Source of the DNA: Stenotrophomonas rhizophila
Lineage (GTDB): Bacteria > Pseudomonadota > Gammaproteobacteria > Xanthomonadales > Xanthomonadaceae
Direction: 5' to 3'
DNA: 64,000 nucleotides
Assembly: GCF_001704155.1 (NCBI RefSeq)
Contig: NZ_CP016294.1
Span: 415,001 to 479,000 of the forward strand
The notes under the pieces are model-generated. The model was not told the origin of the DNA, ran no database searches, and was given only the letters and a program-made list of their open reading frames with translations. The position numbers and the translations under genes are program-made. Shown piece by piece: positions 33,610 to 41,506 of this stretch. Numbering within the stretch: position 1 is the stretch's first letter; each line of letters opens with the position of its first letter.

Positions 33610-34062
33610 GATCTTGGGTCCTGGGAAGGGGCGCGGGGGGGACTGCAGTGCGGTGCCACGTTATGCCCGCCCACTCGCCCCGGGTAGACACCTGCGGGTA
33701 ACGCCAGTGTTTACTTCCGCGCAACAGTGGAAGCGTCACAGGGCAGCGCTCCGGGGCGTCTACCTGACATGGACAATCCACTCTGCGCATGCGCGCCACC
33801 GCCGGAGGCGAGCAACCCGGCCAATTCACTCGCAGACGACGTGGCCCCGGAGGAGTGGGATGCCTACCTCGGTGCTCTAAGTGAGATGACGCCCGGTATC
33901 CGCCTGTTCTTCCTTACGTGGGACCCTCCAACCCGACCGATGGGATGAGCGCCATGAACAGGAATTGCCCCCTATCGAGCCTCCATCAGCAAGACTGGGC
34001 GGATCGCCACCCATCCGGCAAGGCAGGTGGCGTCCTATCGACCAGGTTTCCGCTACGGCAGC
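33610..34062. other. Gene-poor stretch upstream of the AhpD/cupin unit
   Basis: Should contain the promoter of the minus-strand AhpD/cupin pair. A plus-strand frame beginning MDNPLCACAPPPEASNPANS near 33769 is open to 33948, but resembles no family and is not called. Probably eroded DNA between the active unit and the two remnants that follow. Confidence 0.45.
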
Positions 34063-34200
34063 CCCAAGACAAGTACTGCCGCCGTCGACGCGCAGTTCGG
34101 CGCCATTGACGAAGCTGCTCTCACTCGAGGCAAGGAAGATTGCGGCACTGGCCCGTTCTTCCGCCGCGCCCATGCGTCTTGCCGGGATCCGATCATTCAT
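34063..34200 (-). pseudogene. C-terminal remnant of a short-chain dehydrogenase
   Basis: The minus strand reads IPARRMGAAEERASAAIFLA then SSESSFVNGAELRVDGGST, the unmistakable end of an SDR enzyme (R-x-G-x-x-E-E-x-A-x-x-x-x-F-L-A-S and the final G-x-E-x-x-V-D-G-G). The NAD-binding and catalytic parts are absent, so the fragment cannot be functional. Confidence 0.75.
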
Positions 34201-34225
34201 TGCCTGCAGGAAGGCAGGGCGCACC

Positions 34226-34492
34226 AGTGTGCAGGCGAACGGTCGAGTGGGCCTGGATACCGGCGCAGCACTGCGGGCATCGGCCCTGGCGGGTGTGGGC
34301 GTGGCGCACCTCACCCGCTGCTCCGTTCAGGACGACCTGGACCACGGCACGTTGGTTCAGGTGCTGCCATCGCAGCGCCTGCCTGGCTTGCCCTTGCAGT
34401 CCATCCATGCCTTTGGCCGTATGCTGCCGGCGCGCGTTCGGCTGCTCACCGACTTCGTCGCAGCTGAGATGCGCGAGCTCCTGAGAGCCTGA
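34226..34492 (+). pseudogene. C-terminal remnant of a LysR-family regulator
   Basis: The frame reads NGRVGLDTGAALRASALAGV, then VAHLTRCSVQDDLDHGTLVQ, LPSQRLPGLPLQSIHAFGRM and LPARVRLLTDFVAAEMRELL. This is the last third of a LysR effector domain. The DNA-binding N-terminus and most of the effector domain are missing. It is divergent from the SDR remnant and separated by about 25 bases. Confidence 0.75.
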
Positions 34493-34500
34493 CGGGGGAG

Positions 34501-35406
34501 TTACGCTGCTGGGCTGATGGGGTCAGCATATTCACCTGCCCGGAAACGGGCAGCGTCGCGGGAAGGTGGTAGGCCGAAGAGCCGTGCGTACTCACGGCTG
34601 AACTGTGAGGCGCTTTCATACCCGACTTCAAATGCAATCGACGCAGCGTCGCGAGGCTCGAACAGCAGCAACCATCGCGCCCTAAGAAGGCGAAGCCGCT
34701 TTTGGTACTGGATGGGTGTCATGGCCGTAACAGACCTGAAATGGCGATAGAAGGCGGCGACACTCATGTCGGCCATCGCGGCCAGCGGCTCCACTCGAAA
34801 TGGCTTGGAGAAGTTCTCGCGGATCCATTGGATCGCTCTGCGGATCTGAAACAGGCGACCATCTGGCTGGGAGATCTCACGCAGTGCACCGCCAAGAGGT
34901 CCCTGCAGGGCTCTGAACAGGATCTCTCTCTCAATCAGAGGCGCCATGACTTCCCTATCGCCAGGGCGGTCAACCAGGCGCATCATGCGCAGCCAAGCGT
35001 CGGTCATCTCCGATGACGCTTGCGTCGGGGCGAAACAAGCCGCTCGCCACGTCGCGGGCGCCGCTTCTGCGCCGCCCGATATGCTCGCGATGATGGCGGG
35101 TTCCAAGGTGAGACTGGTTGCCATGTAGGCCTGCCCGCCTTCTCCTGGAAAGATCTGTCCCGTGGCCGGAATATCAACGGGGACGATGAAATACGTTCCT
35201 GCCTCGTAGCGGCGCAGCTGATCGCCGATCGATAGTGTCTTTGAGCCTTGCAGGACCAGATGGAGCATCGGTTGGTAAACCTGACTGGCGCAGGCTTCAG
35301 CGTGAACCATGGCGACCCTTGGGATGCCTGTCTCGGTCCATCTGTCCCCCGCCCGCGTGACGATCGAGCGCAGCTCAGCCATTGAATCGTTCATGAGGTT
35401 GATCAT
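34501..35406 (-). CDS. AraC-family regulator with AraC_N domain (first copy)
   Basis: 301 residues from ATG 35406 (GGGGG 8 bases upstream); ATG 35394 is an alternative and the longer frame to 35568 overlaps the divergent SDR region. An N-terminal AraC_N sensory domain (GIPRVAMVHAEACASQVYQP, LHLVLQGSKTLSIGDQLRRY, TYFIVPVDIPATG) is followed by two helix-turn-helix units at the C-terminus (MADMSVAAFYRHFRSVTAMT, SIAFEVGYESASQFSREYAR, LFGLPPSRDAARFR). It is divergent from an SDR gene and resembles the AraC protein at 36404-37300, which has the same arrangement. A shared candidate operator lies in both divergent regions. Likely autoregulated activator of the SDR gene. Confidence 0.88.
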   Translation of the reverse strand: MINLMNDSMAELRSIVTRAGDRWTETGIPRVAMVHAEACASQVYQPMLHLVLQGSKTLSIGDQLRRYEAGTYFIVPVDIPATGQIFPGEGGQAYMATSLTLEPAIIASISGGAEAAPATWRAACFAPTQASSEMTDAWLRMMRLVDRPGDREVMAPLIEREILFRALQGPLGGALREISQPDGRLFQIRRAIQWIRENFSKPFRVEPLAAMADMSVAAFYRHFRSVTAMTPIQYQKRLRLLRARWLLLFEPRDAASIAFEVGYESASQFSREYARLFGLPPSRDAARFRAGEYADPISPAA

Positions 35407-35440
35407 GGGCCCCCGCGTAGAGAATAGCCAGGCGAGTGAT

Positions 35441-35463
35441 AAGAATAGGCAAGGATGTGCGAG
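35441..35463. promoter_or_regulatory. Candidate AraC operator, copy 1
   Basis: AAGAATAGGCAAGGAT followed by GTGCGAG. It matches the element at 37346-37368 at 18 of 23 positions. A degenerate half (GAATAGCCAGGCGAG) stands just before it at 35422-35436. Located between the divergent AraC and SDR starts. Confidence 0.5.
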
Positions 35464-35582
35464 TAAAGGGCACGCGTGGAGGCTCCAGGCCGTCCAATAC
35501 TGGTGGCCCGGTGAAAGCGCAGCGCCGAGAAGGAACTGCACCAGCTTCCACCGAGTGATCCTACTCATAGAGAACTCAGCAC

Positions 35583-36332
35583 ATGAAACTAGACGGAAAA
35601 ATTGCTGTCGTCACCGGCGGCTCGAAAGGCATTGGCGCCGGAATAGCGAAGGCCCTTGCCGCAGAAGGCGCGACAGTGGTGGTGAACTACGCCTCCAGTA
35701 GAAGTGACGCAGAACGTGTCGTTGCCGAGATCGAGCTCCGCGGGGGTAAAGCGCTGGCAGCGCAGGCCGACATGAGCAATTCTGCAGACGTGGTCAACCT
35801 GTTCAGCACGGTGAGATCCGAGTACGGTCGCCTGGATATCCTGGTCAACAACGCCGGTGTGGCAGTCTTTGAGATGATCGAAGACCTGACCGAAGATGCG
35901 TTTCACAAGCAGTTCAATCTGAACGTACTGGGGTATCTGCTGGCCATTCGCGAGGCGTCAAAGCTGTTTGGTTCCTCAGGCAGCATCATCAATATCAGCT
36001 CGATCCTCAGTACCGACCCGTACTTGGCGTCCAGCGTGTACGCGGCTACCAAAGGCGCGGTGGATACCCTGACGTTTGCCCTCGCGCGCGAGATGGGTGG
36101 GCGCGGAATCCGGGTCAACTCCATTCTGCCAGGCCATACGAACACCCCGGGAACCAGTGGCAATTTCACCGGCGAGCTTGGTAAGAAGCTCTTGGCAGGC
36201 ACGCCACTCGGCCGTTTCGGCGAGCCGGAAGACATTGCGCGGCTCGCTGTGTTCCTTGCATCAGATGATGCGAATTGGGTTACCGGCGAATCGATCCGGT
36301 CATCCGGTGGCGTGCGTGGCGTTGGCTACTGA
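35583..36332 (+). CDS. Short-chain dehydrogenase/reductase
   Basis: 249 residues, classical SDR. TGGSKGIG at 11-18 binds NAD(P), NNAG at 89-92, catalytic Ser140 (NISS), Tyr153 and Lys157 (YAATK). The C-terminal GESIRSSGGVRG replaces the usual VDGG. It converts a carbonyl/alcohol in the cytosol; substrate unknown. Divergent from an AraC_N-type regulator that probably controls it, a layout seen for aldehyde- or xenobiotic-responsive reductases. Confidence 0.88.
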   Translation: MKLDGKIAVVTGGSKGIGAGIAKALAAEGATVVVNYASSRSDAERVVAEIELRGGKALAAQADMSNSADVVNLFSTVRSEYGRLDILVNNAGVAVFEMIEDLTEDAFHKQFNLNVLGYLLAIREASKLFGSSGSIINISSILSTDPYLASSVYAATKGAVDTLTFALAREMGGRGIRVNSILPGHTNTPGTSGNFTGELGKKLLAGTPLGRFGEPEDIARLAVFLASDDANWVTGESIRSSGGVRGVGY

Positions 36333-36403
36333 TCGTTGAGCACGTTCGCAGGCGCACCGGTGCGTGCGCCTGCCCCCTTCTGAAGTTCAGATCCTCAAGC
36401 GAT

Positions 36404-37300
36404 TTAACCGCGCCGACTCGCGACCATTCGCGCCGCATCCTGCGAGGGCGGCAGACCGAAAGCACGCGCGTACTCGCGGGTGAACTGGGTGGGGCTCTCA
36501 TAGCCCACATCAAGCGCGGCTGCGGTAACGCTGGTTCCGCGCGTCGCCAGAATCTGACGGGCCTGCAGCAGGCGCAGCTGCTTCTGGTACTGAAGCGGGC
36601 TCAGCGCGGTGGCGGACTTGAAGTGGCGGTGGAACGCAGACTCGCTCATTGCCACCTGTTCGGCCAGAGCGGCGATGCGCAGCGGTTTGGCATAGTCGCT
36701 GCGGATGCGCTGGATGGCGCTGCTGATTCGCGCCAGCGCCGAATCCGGCGTGGCCAGCTGCCGCAGCATGCATCCGTGTGGTCCCTGCAGCACGCGGTAG
36801 AGGATCTCGCGCTCGTAGGCCGGGGCCAGCGCAGGTATCTCGCCGGGGCGTTCCATCAGGCGCAGCATGCGTACCCACGCATCCATCAGTTCGGGGGTGA
36901 CGGCGGCGACGTTGAAGGCCTCGGTCTGGGTCGAGGGCTCGCCGCGCCCGGTGGCGGCATCGGTGGTGTCGCACAACAGCGCAGCGATGATGCCAAGGTC
37001 CAGCGTGAGGCTCACCGCCAGGTACGGCTCGCCGGTGCTGGCCGGGTGCACCGCACCCACCGCCGGCAGGTCCACGGACATGATGAAGTACGTGGCCGGG
37101 TCGTACTCGAGGGTCTTCTCACCCACCGTCATGGATTTGCTTCCCTGCAGGATCAGGTTGATCATCGGCTCGTACACGGCCGCCAGGGCATGCTCCGGGA
37201 TCTCGCCCTGCACCATGGCAACGCGGGGAATGCCCGTCTCGGTACGGCGATTCTCGGCATGCGCCGCAAGGCGGCGCAGTTCTTCCAGTGCGTTGTCCAT
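36404..37300 (-). CDS. AraC-family regulator with AraC_N domain (second copy)
   Basis: 298 residues from ATG 37300; the frame upstream crosses the intergenic operator. AraC_N part: TGIPRVAMVQGEIPEHALAA, MINLILQGSKSMTVGEKTLE, YDPATYFIMSVDLPAVGAVH. C-terminal helix-turn-helix pair: AEQVAMSESAFHRHFKSATA, TAAALDVGYESPTQFTREYA, RAFGLPPSQDAARM. Clearly related to the first AraC protein 1 kb away. Divergent from the five-gene SDR operon beginning at 37439, its likely target. Confidence 0.88.
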   Translation of the reverse strand: MDNALEELRRLAAHAENRRTETGIPRVAMVQGEIPEHALAAVYEPMINLILQGSKSMTVGEKTLEYDPATYFIMSVDLPAVGAVHPASTGEPYLAVSLTLDLGIIAALLCDTTDAATGRGEPSTQTEAFNVAAVTPELMDAWVRMLRLMERPGEIPALAPAYEREILYRVLQGPHGCMLRQLATPDSALARISSAIQRIRSDYAKPLRIAALAEQVAMSESAFHRHFKSATALSPLQYQKQLRLLQARQILATRGTSVTAAALDVGYESPTQFTREYARAFGLPPSQDAARMVASRRG

Positions 37301-37345
37301 GTACACATTGGACACCCGCCGCAGGGGGCTGGCAAGGCGGAAAGC

Positions 37346-37368
37346 AGGAATAGGCAGGAATTGGCGAG
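37346..37368. promoter_or_regulatory. Candidate AraC operator, copy 2
   Basis: AGGAATAGGCAGGAAT followed by TGGCGAG, matching the element at 35441-35463 at 18 of 23 positions. Sits between the second AraC gene and the SDR operon. Confidence 0.5.
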
Positions 37369-37438
37369 GATCAGGTCGGCGCGCCGCAGCCGGCGACCCT
37401 AGCCTGTGCATATCCCCTCACTGCACAGGACTACCTGC

Positions 37439-38182
37439 ATGAAACACGTACTGATCACCGGCGGCAGCCGTGGCATTGGTGCCAGCGCCGCGTTGCACTG
37501 CGCGCAGCGCGGCATGGGCGTCATCCTCACCTACAACGCCCAGCCGCATGCTGCCCAGCAGGTGGTGGAGCGTATCCAGGCAGAAGGCGGCACGGCAGTG
37601 GCCCTGCAGCTGGACGTGGGCAATACCGGAAGCTTTGCGGCGTTTGCCGCGAACGTGAAGGACACCCTGCAGCGAACCTGGGGCGCCTCCGCGCTGGATG
37701 GCCTGGTGAACAACGCCGGCTTCGGGCTGTTCAATCCGATCGAGACGGTGACCGAGGAACAGTTCGACGGCCTGTTCAACGTGCACCTGAAGGGGCCGTT
37801 CTTCCTCACGCAGGCACTGCTGCCGCTGCTGGGTACTGGCGCGAGCATCGTCAACGTCACCAGCGCCACCACACGTGTGGCCACCGCCGGGGTGGCGCCC
37901 TACGCCGCCTTCAAGGGCGGGCTGGAAGTGCTCACCCGCTATATGGCCAAGGAGTTCGGCGAGCGCCGCATCCGCGTCAACGCGGTCGCGCCCGGGGCGA
38001 TCCGCACCGAGCTGGGCGGCGGGCTCAATGATGAATTCGAAGCCCTGCTGGCCTCACAGACGGCACTGGGCCGGGTAGGTGAGCCGGACGACGTGGGCCG
38101 CGTCATTGCCGGGCTGCTCGGTGAAGAGCAGGCCTGGGTCAATGCGCAGACCATTGAAGTTGCAGGCGGCTACAACATCTAG
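37439..38182 (+). CDS. Short-chain dehydrogenase, first gene of a five-gene operon
   Basis: 247 residues from ATG 37439 (CAGGA about 11 bases upstream). ITGGSRGIGAS at the N-terminus, NNAG at 91-94, catalytic Ser142, Tyr155 and Lys159 (YAAFK), and an ending TIEVAGGYN typical of FabG-like SDRs. The following genes (VOC, NTF2-like, saccharopine-dehydrogenase-like, NTF2-like) lie close behind on the same strand. The AraC gene upstream is divergent. Probable NADP-dependent reductase of a carbonyl compound; the substrate of the whole operon is unknown. Confidence 0.88.
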   Translation: MKHVLITGGSRGIGASAALHCAQRGMGVILTYNAQPHAAQQVVERIQAEGGTAVALQLDVGNTGSFAAFAANVKDTLQRTWGASALDGLVNNAGFGLFNPIETVTEEQFDGLFNVHLKGPFFLTQALLPLLGTGASIVNVTSATTRVATAGVAPYAAFKGGLEVLTRYMAKEFGERRIRVNAVAPGAIRTELGGGLNDEFEALLASQTALGRVGEPDDVGRVIAGLLGEEQAWVNAQTIEVAGGYNI

Positions 38183-38201
38183 TTCGCAACCGGAGTTCGA
38201 C

Positions 38202-38606
38202 ATGCTCGACCACATTTTCCTCACTGTCACCGACACCACCCGCTCAGTCGCGTTCTACACGGCGGCGCTGGCCCCGCTGGGCATCGTCAACCGGCTCGAC
38301 TACGACGGCCGGCAGGGTCCACCCGGCCACCCGGACCTGAAGGGCTTCGGCGCAGGCGGCCGGGTCTTCTTCTGGCTGCGGCAGGGCGTGGCGGGGGCGC
38401 AGGCGGCGCATGTTGGCTTCGTGGGAGATTCCAGGGCGATGGTCGATGCAGCGCATGCCGCGGCGATGGCCGCCGGCGCCAGCGAGATTCATCCGCCGGG
38501 CCCGCAGCTGCACTACGACCCGCGCTACTACGCCGCGCAGGTGCGCGATCCGGATGGCTACAGCCTGGAGTTCGTCTACAAGAGCTGGCAGCACGGCCAT
38601 GAATGA
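38202..38606 (+). CDS. VOC-family protein
   Basis: 134 residues from ATG 38202 (CGGAG 6 bases upstream); the longer frame starts inside the SDR gene. VOC fold: MLDHIFLTVTDTTRSVAFYT with the first metal His, LKGFGAGGRVFFWLRQG, HVGFVGDSRAMVDAAH, and a final YYAAQVRDPDGYSLEFVYKS with the metal Glu. Related to glyoxalase/dioxygenase-type small-molecule enzymes. Follows the SDR by 19 bases and overlaps the next gene by 8. Confidence 0.85.
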   Translation: MLDHIFLTVTDTTRSVAFYTAALAPLGIVNRLDYDGRQGPPGHPDLKGFGAGGRVFFWLRQGVAGAQAAHVGFVGDSRAMVDAAHAAAMAAGASEIHPPGPQLHYDPRYYAAQVRDPDGYSLEFVYKSWQHGHE

Positions 38607-38952
38607 CGTCACTGCATCGCACCCCCTGAAGGCCACGGTGGTGGCCTTCATCAACGCGACGAACGCGTTCGATATCGATCGCGCCCTGGCGTTGTTCAGC
38701 ACGAAGGCAGTGATCGATGACCCGTCCACCGGGTGCACCTTCAACAAGCACGCCGGTGTGCGCGACTATCTGGAAAAGTACTTCGTGGGTTACCACACGC
38801 TTACCCGGCTGCTTTCGCTGGAAGGTCTTGGCGATGCGCGTGCACGGGCCCGGGTCGACTTTACCGGCGACTTCGGTCACGAGATCGGAATTCTTCTAGT
38901 GGCCATGGATTCCGCAGGCCGCATCTCCCGCATTGACGCCTCACTCGAATAG
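38599..38952 (+). CDS. NTF2-like (SnoaL-type) protein
   Basis: 117 residues, starting 8 bases before the end of the VOC gene (coupled). The pattern KATVVAFINATNAFDIDRAL, FSTKAVIDDPSTG, GVRDYLEKYFVGYHT and an ending AGRISRIDASLE fits the cone-shaped SnoaL/NTF2-like fold used for small-molecule binding, isomerisation or cyclisation. No catalytic residues can be assigned. Part of the AraC-linked operon. Confidence 0.75.
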   Translation: MNDVTASHPLKATVVAFINATNAFDIDRALALFSTKAVIDDPSTGCTFNKHAGVRDYLEKYFVGYHTLTRLLSLEGLGDARARARVDFTGDFGHEIGILLVAMDSAGRISRIDASLE

Positions 38953-38970
38953 GGTGGCGAGGAAGACACG

Positions 38971-39978
38971 ATGAAAACATTGATGATCTACGGTGCATCC
39001 GGCTACACCGGGCGCATGGCTGCAGCGCACGCGAAAGAAGCTGGGTTGAAGCTGGTATTGGCAGGGCGCGACGAGGCCCCGCTGCAGGCGCTGGCCAAAC
39101 GCCTTGGCGTGCAGTACCGCGTGTTTGCGCTGGATAACGCTGGCGATGTGGACTACGGGTTACAGGACATCGCGGTGCTGCTCAACTGCGCTGGGCCGTT
39201 CGCGCATACCGCAGGAGCACTGATGGAGGCTTGCCTGCGCGCTGGCGTCCACTACCTGGATATTGCCGCAGAGCTGGACAGTTACCAGCTGGCGGAGCGC
39301 CATGACGTGAGCGCCACCACGGCCGGTGTCATGCTGATGCCGGGTAGCGGCGGCAGCGTGGCGATGCTTGGCAGCCTGGCCGCGCGTGCGGTGGAGCGTG
39401 TGCCGTCACCGGTATCCATCCGTATCGCCCTGCATGTAGCGGGGTCGATGTCACGCGGATCGGCGCTCAGTGCCAGCCAGCACGTAACGGCCACGTGCCT
39501 GATGCGAAAGGATGATGTACTCACACCGCGTGCGCCGGACGAGCTGCGCGACCTCGATTTCGGCAAAGGCCCATTGAGCTGTTTCCCGGTGACGCTGCCT
39601 GATCTGATCACCATCGCCAGGCAGACCGGCGTTGGCGATATCGAAACCTACGTGCATGTCTCCGGCAGCGCGTTCCCCGAAGGCGGGATCGAAGCACTGC
39701 CGGATGGACCCACCGCGCAGGAGCGTGCCGACAACCGGTACCAGGCAGCGGTAGAGGTGGTCGGCGCGGACGGTGCCATCACCCGCGCAGTGCTGGACAC
39801 CGTGAACGGCTACAGCTTCACACCCCTGGCCGCGATCGTGGCTGCGCGCCGTGTGCTGGCAGGGGAGGCGCACCCGGGCTTCCAGACGCCTGTAGGTGTA
39901 TTCGGAAGCGGATTCGCTGAGACCATCGCAGACACCCGTATCACCTTCATTGACCCAGCCACCCCCGCGACTCGCTAA
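38971..39978 (+). CDS. Saccharopine dehydrogenase-like/trans-acting enoyl reductase-type protein
   Basis: 335 residues. The N-terminal Rossmann motif MIYGASGYTGRMAAAHAKEA, then LLNCAGPFAHTAGALMEACL and GVHYLDIAAELD, is the pattern of the saccharopine-dehydrogenase NADP-binding family, which includes trans-acting enoyl reductases. PGSGGSVAMLGSLAARAVER follows. Likely a membrane-near or soluble NADP-dependent reductase. It is the fourth gene of the operon, 18 bases after the NTF2-like gene. True saccharopine dehydrogenase function is unlikely given the length and lack of lysine genes. Confidence 0.83.
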   Translation: MKTLMIYGASGYTGRMAAAHAKEAGLKLVLAGRDEAPLQALAKRLGVQYRVFALDNAGDVDYGLQDIAVLLNCAGPFAHTAGALMEACLRAGVHYLDIAAELDSYQLAERHDVSATTAGVMLMPGSGGSVAMLGSLAARAVERVPSPVSIRIALHVAGSMSRGSALSASQHVTATCLMRKDDVLTPRAPDELRDLDFGKGPLSCFPVTLPDLITIARQTGVGDIETYVHVSGSAFPEGGIEALPDGPTAQERADNRYQAAVEVVGADGAITRAVLDTVNGYSFTPLAAIVAARRVLAGEAHPGFQTPVGVFGSGFAETIADTRITFIDPATPATR

Positions 39979-39990
39979 GGAATCCACCCC

Positions 39991-40461
39991 ATGTCATTGC
40001 GCCAAAACACCCCCGATAGCCTTCACGACACACTGGCCGTGGTCGACACGCTGTACCGCTTCGCTGCAGGTATCGACCTACGCGACCGCGCGCTGCTTTC
40101 GTCGGCCTTTACAGAAGACGCCATCTCCGATTTCCGTCCCGCCGGCGCAAAAGCGGGCTTCGAATACCCCGTGCTGCAGGGGCGGGAAACCATCGTGGAG
40201 GCGCTGTCCACGTCGCTCAGCGGCCTCGATACTTCCCACTCCTTCAGCAACCCGAGGGTGGTGGTGGACGGCAATACGGCGCGGGTGGACGTGCTGGTCG
40301 AAGCGCAGCACGTATCGAGCGTCGATGGCGCACGCCAGTACCTGATGAAGAACCGCTATGACGTTGTTCTGGCCCGCCGCGACGCGGGGTGGGAGATCAA
40401 GCATGTGATCGTCGACAACGTCTGGCGGACGGGTGATCCGAGCGTGCTCGCTGGGATCTGA
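39991..40461 (+). CDS. NTF2-like (SnoaL_4-type) protein
   Basis: 156 residues, 12 bases after the previous stop, last gene of the operon. Typical SnoaL_4 features: DTLAVVDTLYRFAAGIDLRD, SSAFTEDAISDFRPAG, SHSFSNPRVVVDGNTARVDV, YDVVLARRDAGWEIKHVIVD. The fold is used by bile-acid dehydratases, scytalone dehydratase and ring hydroxylase beta subunits. No specific reaction can be assigned. A 24-base palindromic repeat follows it. Confidence 0.8.
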   Translation: MSLRQNTPDSLHDTLAVVDTLYRFAAGIDLRDRALLSSAFTEDAISDFRPAGAKAGFEYPVLQGRETIVEALSTSLSGLDTSHSFSNPRVVVDGNTARVDVLVEAQHVSSVDGARQYLMKNRYDVVLARRDAGWEIKHVIVDNVWRTGDPSVLAGI

Positions 40462-40480
40462 GCGGATTGGGTGGTCACTG

Positions 40481-40504
40481 GTCCGCTGTTGGCCGAAAGC
40501 GGAC
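40481..40504. repeat. 24-bp imperfect palindrome, copy A
   Basis: GTCCGCT-GTTGGCCGAA-AGCGGAC. Outer arms GTCCGCT/AGCGGAC are perfect. A second copy is at 45726-45749, differing only in the centre. Both lie outside genes. Confidence 0.75.
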
Positions 40505-40613
40505 TTCGATCTCCAAACCATTTAAGGCCTGCCGGGCCAAATGGCACCCCTGAGTTTTTACAGTTTCCGATTCGCTATGATGCCGTGACACGATACGTTG
40601 AGATGGAGGCGTC

Positions 40614-40877
40614 ATGGATTGGAGGCCCTTAGTCGTCGCAACCAGTGTGACCGCTTTAGGATGGGCACTTACCGCAATCCCAGTTATGGCCGTCCTGCTG
40701 CTTATTATCTTCATGCTTCCGTTGGCATTTTTAGACATGGTCGGCGTGCCCGGCCTTGGCAGGCATCTAAACGGTTTCTTCGTTCCATCAACAACCGGAC
40801 TTGCCGTCATTACCGCCGGCGTTTGGATTTTTACTTTCCTTGCTACGCGTTGGATATTACCCAGACGCCAATCCTGA
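40614..40877 (+). CDS. Small hypothetical membrane protein
   Basis: 87 residues, start ATG 40614 preceded by GGAGGCGTC. Two or three hydrophobic segments (VVATSVTALGWALTAIPVMA, VLLLIIFMLPLAFLDMVG, TGLAVITAGVWIFTFLATRW) indicate an integral inner-membrane protein. I know no family for it. GC content is somewhat lower than in its neighbours. Stands alone between the SDR operon and the DUF4279 gene. Confidence 0.6.
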   Translation: MDWRPLVVATSVTALGWALTAIPVMAVLLLIIFMLPLAFLDMVGVPGLGRHLNGFFVPSTTGLAVITAGVWIFTFLATRWILPRRQS

Positions 40878-41029
40878 GCGATACACAGGAAAGGGCGGGC
40901 CCGCAGGGAGGATCAGGGGCTGTGCGCGTGTCTCGCCCCGGACGCTTTGCCAAGGGTGATGACGCCTGGCGGGGAAGATAAGAAGTGCACAATCGGACCT
41001 CGGGTCCGTCCAACAAATGGGGAGGACGT

Positions 41030-41506
41030 ATGGGAGAACCAGATCAATCCCTGGCAACACTACGGTTCTTCGGGGACGAGCTCATCCCCGACGAGATCAG
41101 CGCCCTGCTGGGGGCGAGTCCAACGGTGTCGTATCAAAAAGGCCAGGAGCTTATCGGCAGCCGCACCGGGATCAAGCGCATCACCAAGACCGGAAGTTGG
41201 AGGCTCAACGCGGCTGAGCGTAAACCGGAAGACCTGGAAAGCCAGATCTTCGAGATCCTCCAGCAACTTACCCGGGATCTCAGCATCTGGGCTTCATTGG
41301 CGCGGTTTGAACCCAACCTCTACTGCGGCCTTTTCATGGGTAGTAGCAATGACGGGATGGGGCTCTCTGCAGAAGCGCTACTTGCCCTTGGTCAACGTGG
41401 AATTGCACTCGGGCTGGAAATCTATGATCACGATGACGAAGAGTCCACTGCCCAATCTGGGCGCGTCGATGATTCTTCTATTTTTGGGGTATGCGGGCTC
41501 TTGTAG
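41030..41506 (+). CDS. DUF4279-family protein
   Basis: 158 residues. Start set at ATG 41030 because GGGGAGGA lies 6 bases upstream. The pattern SLATLRFFGDELIPDEISAL, LGASPTVSYQKGQELIG, GSWRLNAAERKPEDLESQIF, EILQQLTRDLSIWASLA and GLSAEALLALGQRGIALGLE fits DUF4279, small proteins often found next to toxins and thought to be immunity-like. No toxin gene is adjacent. Its 3' end overlaps the start of a lipoprotein gene by 83 bases. Confidence 0.75.
   Translation: MGEPDQSLATLRFFGDELIPDEISALLGASPTVSYQKGQELIGSRTGIKRITKTGSWRLNAAERKPEDLESQIFEILQQLTRDLSIWASLARFEPNLYCGLFMGSSNDGMGLSAEALLALGQRGIALGLEIYDHDDEESTAQSGRVDDSSIFGVCGLL

Noticed and set aside
33769..33948. Short plus-strand frame starting MDNPLCACAPPP
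   Set aside because: Open for only about 60 codons, no family, no neighbours that require it.
34226..34492. Counting the LysR C-terminal fragment as a functional gene
   Set aside because: The DNA-binding domain is missing and the frame upstream does not encode one.
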